From JAWPMT01 sp964653795 (GTDB lineage: Bacteria > Bacteroidota > Bacteroidia > Cytophagales > Cyclobacteriaceae), in contig CAZZHO010000056.1 of assembly GCA_964653795.1 (NCBI GenBank), positions 1-26,195 of the forward strand: 26,195 nt of DNA, in the 5' to 3' direction. Position numbers and translations under genes: made by a program. Positions 23,444 through 26,195 of this stretch are shown here, one piece after another; position 1 is the first letter of the stretch, and each line of letters starts with the position of its first letter. The notes beneath the pieces were generated by a model that was not told where the DNA came from, did no database searches, and saw nothing but the letters and a program-made list of their open reading frames with translations.

Positions 23444-24544
23444 ATGACTGAAATAGAACCCCGTATTTCTGAATTGCCGAGTGTTTTCGATCAAATGGAT
23501 GCCATGGAGCATGAGCAAATTGTTTTTTGCAATGATCCGGACACTGGTCTTAAAGCAATGATTGCGCTACATAATACGGTACTTGGGCCAGGCATGGGAG
23601 GTACCAGAATGTGGAATTACACCAGCGAAGCGGATGCCGTAAAAGATGTTTTGAGGTTATCCAGAGGAATGACTTTTAAAAACGCTATAGCCGGTCTCAA
23701 TATTGGTGGTGGAAAGGCAGTGGTCATAGGTGATGCCAAAAAGCTGAAAAATGAAGCTTTAATGAGGAGGTTCGGCAGGTTTGTGCATAGCCTCGGTGGT
23801 AGATACTGGACTGCTGAAGATGTAAATATGACCACTCGTGACATGGAATATGTGCGAATGGAAACTCCATATGTCGCTGGTTTGCCCATCAACATGGGTG
23901 GTTCTGGAGATCCTAGTCCTGTTACAGCCTACGGTGTTTACATGGGGATGAAAGCAGCGGCTAAGAAGGCCTATGGCAGCGATAGCCTGGAAGGTAAAAG
24001 AGTGGTGGTGCAAGGGGCTGGTCATGTAGGAAGCTATCTGATTGACTATTTGGTAAAGGAGAAAGCCATAGTCTCGGTAAGTGATATTTTCCAGGACAAA
24101 ATTGAAGCGATCAAAGCGAAGCACGATATTGAAGTGATAGATCCCGAGAGTATATATGACGCAGATATGGATATATACGCGCCATGTGCTTTAGGAGCAA
24201 CGTTGAATGATCAAACTATAGATAAATTAAAATGTGCCATAGTAGCTGGTGGAGCTAATAATCAGCTAGATGATGAGAAGATTCATGGTCACGCTTTAAA
24301 AGAGCAAGGAATGATCTATGCTCCTGATTTCTTAATAAATTCAGGAGGTATTACCAATGTCTATTACGAGCAGCAAGGAAATTACAATCGCGAAAGAGTA
24401 ATGGCTCAGACCGAACGTATATATGATGTTTGCCTCGACGTAATCAATCATGCTGAAAATAATAATATTACAACTCATGAGGCTGCTTTAGATTTGGCAC
24501 TGAAGCGAATCAATGCAATAGGAAAGGTCAAACTTTCTTACTAG
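23444..24544 (+). CDS. Glu/Leu/Phe/Val dehydrogenase family protein, leucine dehydrogenase-like
   Basis: 366 residues, the length of leucine and valine dehydrogenases and shorter than most glutamate dehydrogenases. Motifs: PGMGGTRMW at 49-57, substrate-site Lys79 (MTFKNAIAGLNIGGGKA) and catalytic Lys91, Asp126-containing AEDVN, and NAD-binding GAGHVG at 191-196 in VVVQGAGHVGSYL. The enzyme reversibly deaminates a branched-chain or related amino acid to its 2-oxo acid with NAD+, linking amino acid breakdown and branched-chain fatty acid precursor supply. The exact substrate preference cannot be read from the sequence. nusB follows 20 bases downstream, probably in the same transcript. Confidence 0.9.
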   Translation: MTEIEPRISELPSVFDQMDAMEHEQIVFCNDPDTGLKAMIALHNTVLGPGMGGTRMWNYTSEADAVKDVLRLSRGMTFKNAIAGLNIGGGKAVVIGDAKKLKNEALMRRFGRFVHSLGGRYWTAEDVNMTTRDMEYVRMETPYVAGLPINMGGSGDPSPVTAYGVYMGMKAAAKKAYGSDSLEGKRVVVQGAGHVGSYLIDYLVKEKAIVSVSDIFQDKIEAIKAKHDIEVIDPESIYDADMDIYAPCALGATLNDQTIDKLKCAIVAGGANNQLDDEKIHGHALKEQGMIYAPDFLINSGGITNVYYEQQGNYNRERVMAQTERIYDVCLDVINHAENNNITTHEAALDLALKRINAIGKVKLSY

Positions 24545-24564
24545 ACCTTACACAATACTGACAG

Positions 24565-25725
24565 ATGCTCAATAGACGAATTTTACGGATCAAAGCCATG
24601 CAGGCGTTATATGCATATGATATGGCCATGGCGTCTGTCAAAGAGATTTTAGCTGAAGAAGTATCAGGTAAATTTCAGTATGATCCAGCTTATCACGATT
24701 TTACTGAAAAGTCATCCTTCGATAAGAGAGTCCGCTTCGTAAAGCGTACTTTTCTGGAAAGAGTCAATCAGAACATAGTTCATGAGGACCTAGATGAAGA
24801 TATTCAGGAGGCCTTGAAGGAAGGGCAAGTCGACTTTGAAAATACGCTGAAAAAAGAACACAAGTCTGCAAGGGACAGGATGGAATCGGAGATCAAGAAC
24901 ATCTACCGGCAATACATCAAAATACTATTGATTCCTTCGGAAATTGCATTCATCGAACGACGCGAAAAGGAGAGAATCGAAAAAAAGGCAAAGTCTGCCG
25001 GTTCCCTCTTTAATTTCATTTCGAATCCCATCGTCAATGCATTAAGCACTTTTAAGCCATTGGTGGATTATTCAATCGACAAAAGCATCAGTTGGAAAGG
25101 GGAGGAAGACACACTCAAGTCGTGGTACAAGACTTGGTCTACCAATGAAGAGATGATGGCTTATCAGGCCAAGACTGCACCTTCTGAAGATGATCATGCA
25201 GAGGCAGTGAAGCTCTTATTGAAGAACCTCGTTTTTAAGACGGAGGAGATTGATGAGTACTTCTCTTTGTCGGACTTACATTGGTCAGAGAACAAGGCGA
25301 TAGTGAGGAGCATGATATCCAAGACTATCCAGGGATATGAGCCCTCTTTAGACCAACCTTTTGAACTGAAAGAATTGAGTCTAAACGAGAAGGATGATTT
25401 TCAGTACTTCAGGATACTTTTCGATAAAACAATTCAGGAAAGTGTCGAATTGGAGTCTACAGTTGCGGCGAAAGCTAAAAACTGGGAATCGGATAGGATG
25501 GCCAGTATCGATAAGATCATTTTGAAGATGGCACTTGTGGAAATGATCAATTTCCCGAGTATTCCGGTGAAAGTGACAATTAACGAGTTTATAGAGATAT
25601 CGAAGAAATACAGTACTCCAAAAAGCAAGCAATTCGTAAATGGTATTTTGGATGTACTTGCAAACGAGCTAACTTCGGAAGGTATTATCCGCAAAAGCGG
25701 AAGAGGTCTAATTGACAATAAATAA
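24565..25725 (+). CDS. nusB: Transcription antitermination factor NusB, enlarged Bacteroidota form
   Basis: 386 residues, against about 140 in E. coli. The N-terminal MLNRRILRIKAMQALYAYDM matches the RNA-binding start of NusB, and the C-terminal ~280-370 holds the rest of the NusB helical core (RMASIDKIILKMALVEMINF, VKVTINEFIEISKKYSTPKSKQFVNGILD split around it). Between them lies a ~250-residue, highly charged helical insertion. NusB binds boxA RNA with NusE (S10) and prevents premature termination in rRNA operons. Bacteroidota NusB proteins are commonly longer than 300 residues, so this size is expected in kind. It is followed 11 bases later by the YtxH gene. Confidence 0.92.
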   Translation: MLNRRILRIKAMQALYAYDMAMASVKEILAEEVSGKFQYDPAYHDFTEKSSFDKRVRFVKRTFLERVNQNIVHEDLDEDIQEALKEGQVDFENTLKKEHKSARDRMESEIKNIYRQYIKILLIPSEIAFIERREKERIEKKAKSAGSLFNFISNPIVNALSTFKPLVDYSIDKSISWKGEEDTLKSWYKTWSTNEEMMAYQAKTAPSEDDHAEAVKLLLKNLVFKTEEIDEYFSLSDLHWSENKAIVRSMISKTIQGYEPSLDQPFELKELSLNEKDDFQYFRILFDKTIQESVELESTVAAKAKNWESDRMASIDKIILKMALVEMINFPSIPVKVTINEFIEISKKYSTPKSKQFVNGILDVLANELTSEGIIRKSGRGLIDNK

Positions 25726-25736
25726 CAACACAGGTT

Positions 25737-26033
25737 ATGAGCAGAGGATCAAGTTCATTTTTTTCATTTTTGGTAGGCCTTTTAGCCGGAGCTATCGTAG
25801 GATTACTTTATGCTCCTGAGAAAGGAGAGAATACCAGAGATAAGCTTTCTTTTCTTCTGGATAAATACAAGAAAAGGTTTGAAGATATCCTTTCTGAAAT
25901 CATGGAAGGTAAGCAGGCCGTCGAAAGTGAAGCCAAAGTAGAGGGCGAAAAAATCATCAGTAGCGCCAAGGAAAAGGCAGAGAAATTATTGGATGATGTC
26001 AATGGGTTGATGGATCAAATCCAAAAAAACTAG
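25737..26033 (+). CDS. YtxH-domain membrane-anchored small protein
   Basis: 98 residues. A Gly-rich membrane segment (FLVGLLAGAIVGLLYAPEKG at about 11-30, with GxxxGxxxG-like spacing and the typical LYAPEKGENTR ending) is followed by a charged amphipathic helix/coiled coil. This is the standard YtxH (general stress protein-like) layout; function is not established. It sits between nusB and a lipoprotein gene, a common Bacteroidota order. Confidence 0.87.
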   Translation: MSRGSSSFFSFLVGLLAGAIVGLLYAPEKGENTRDKLSFLLDKYKKRFEDILSEIMEGKQAVESEAKVEGEKIISSAKEKAEKLLDDVNGLMDQIQKN

Positions 26034-26097
26034 TTTACAGGCCAAACATTAACACATCGTTAGGACTTATTGAGCGAAGAATAGTTAATGAATTTTC

Positions 26098-26105
26098 TAG
26101 CTTTG
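26098..26105 (+). promoter_or_regulatory. Candidate -7 element (TAGCTTTG) before the terminal lipoprotein gene
   Basis: TAGCTTTG matches TAnnTTTG, ending 22 bases before the ATG at 26128. The nearest upstream TTG is 25 bases away, slightly beyond the usual spacing, so this is a moderate candidate that would let the lipoprotein gene be transcribed apart from nusB-ytxH. Confidence 0.45.
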
Positions 26106-26127
26106 TTCTATCTAAAAAGTATCTAAA

Positions 26128-26195
26128 ATGAATATTGTAAAAACATTGTTGCTTGTTGTTGTGGCGGTTGTGATGGCTAGTTGCAGCAATAAAGA
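26128..26195 (+). CDS. Start of a lipoprotein gene, truncated by the window end
   Basis: Only 22 complete codons are visible: ATG at 26128, a hydrophobic signal segment and lipobox MASC (Cys19) followed by SNK. The downstream position after nusB and ytxH is where many Bacteroidota carry a DUF1573 lipoprotein followed by yajC; that identity is a guess from gene order only, since the mature part is not in the window. Confidence 0.75.
   Translation, partial: MNIVKTLLLVVVAVVMASCSNK

Noticed and set aside
26034..26097. Terminator after the YtxH gene
   Set aside because: Only a four-base TAAC/GTTA pairing is visible and no T run follows.

Overview
The window looks like ordinary, gene-dense chromosome of a Bacteroidota bacterium, most likely a marine or free-living member of the Cytophagales. 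The evidence is a TonB-dependent receptor paired with a DUF4249 lipoprotein, a DUF6702 protein, an enlarged NusB, a folP-cdaA pair, DUF1599 next to a DoxX-type protein, acid-rich surface-type lipoprotein signals (CSDDDD-like), TAnnTTTG promoter elements and weak Shine-Dalgarno use. The genus assignment is inference. There is no gene-free stretch above about 200 bases, and I see no tRNA, rRNA, CRISPR array, insertion sequence or prophage.

Layout. 1-743: 3' end of a large zinc metalloprotease, closed by a bidirectional terminator. 791-3122 (minus): likely operon of an M28 peptidase, a cupin and a small lipoprotein. 3277-4593: exported M20 amidohydrolase. 4709-6675: the most unusual locus, a lipoprotein joining a c-type haem motif to a PHM-like copper monooxygenase fold, followed by a Cu/Zn-SOD-like lipoprotein that keeps its copper ligands but has lost two zinc ligands. 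6685-7161 (minus): DUF6702. 7337-10614: TonB receptor (TTG start) and DUF4249 partner. 10626-11099 (minus): conserved helical protein of unknown function, directly behind a terminator-like hairpin. 11174-14241 (minus): floA, nfeD and proS. 14380-17445: a secreted Trp/Gly- then Ser/Arg-rich protein and a FadL-like outer-membrane protein. 17435-19550 (minus): aroK, a DoxX/thioredoxin-like fusion and DUF1599. 19603-21454: folP (with a sequencing gap) and the c-di-AMP synthase cdaA. 21451-23241 (minus): MsbA-like ABC exporter. 23444-26195: Leu/Glu-type dehydrogenase, nusB, a YtxH protein and the start of a lipoprotein.

How the genes work together. Most are housekeeping: translation (proS), transcription (nusB), shikimate and folate synthesis (aroK, folP), second-messenger signalling (cdaA), membrane organisation (floA/nfeD) and envelope transport. 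Accessory envelope functions lie at 791-6675 and 14380-17445. No mobile or defence system is evident. The best candidates for new biology are the copper/haem pair at 4709-6675, the disordered secreted protein at 14380, the hairpin in front of the unknown gene at 11099, and the nested inverted repeat at 23264-23294.

Assembly caution: 100 Ns at 20131-20230 inside folP are flanked by an exact 55-base repeat. Collapsing it restores one uninterrupted frame, so this is a contig-join artefact and not a broken gene.
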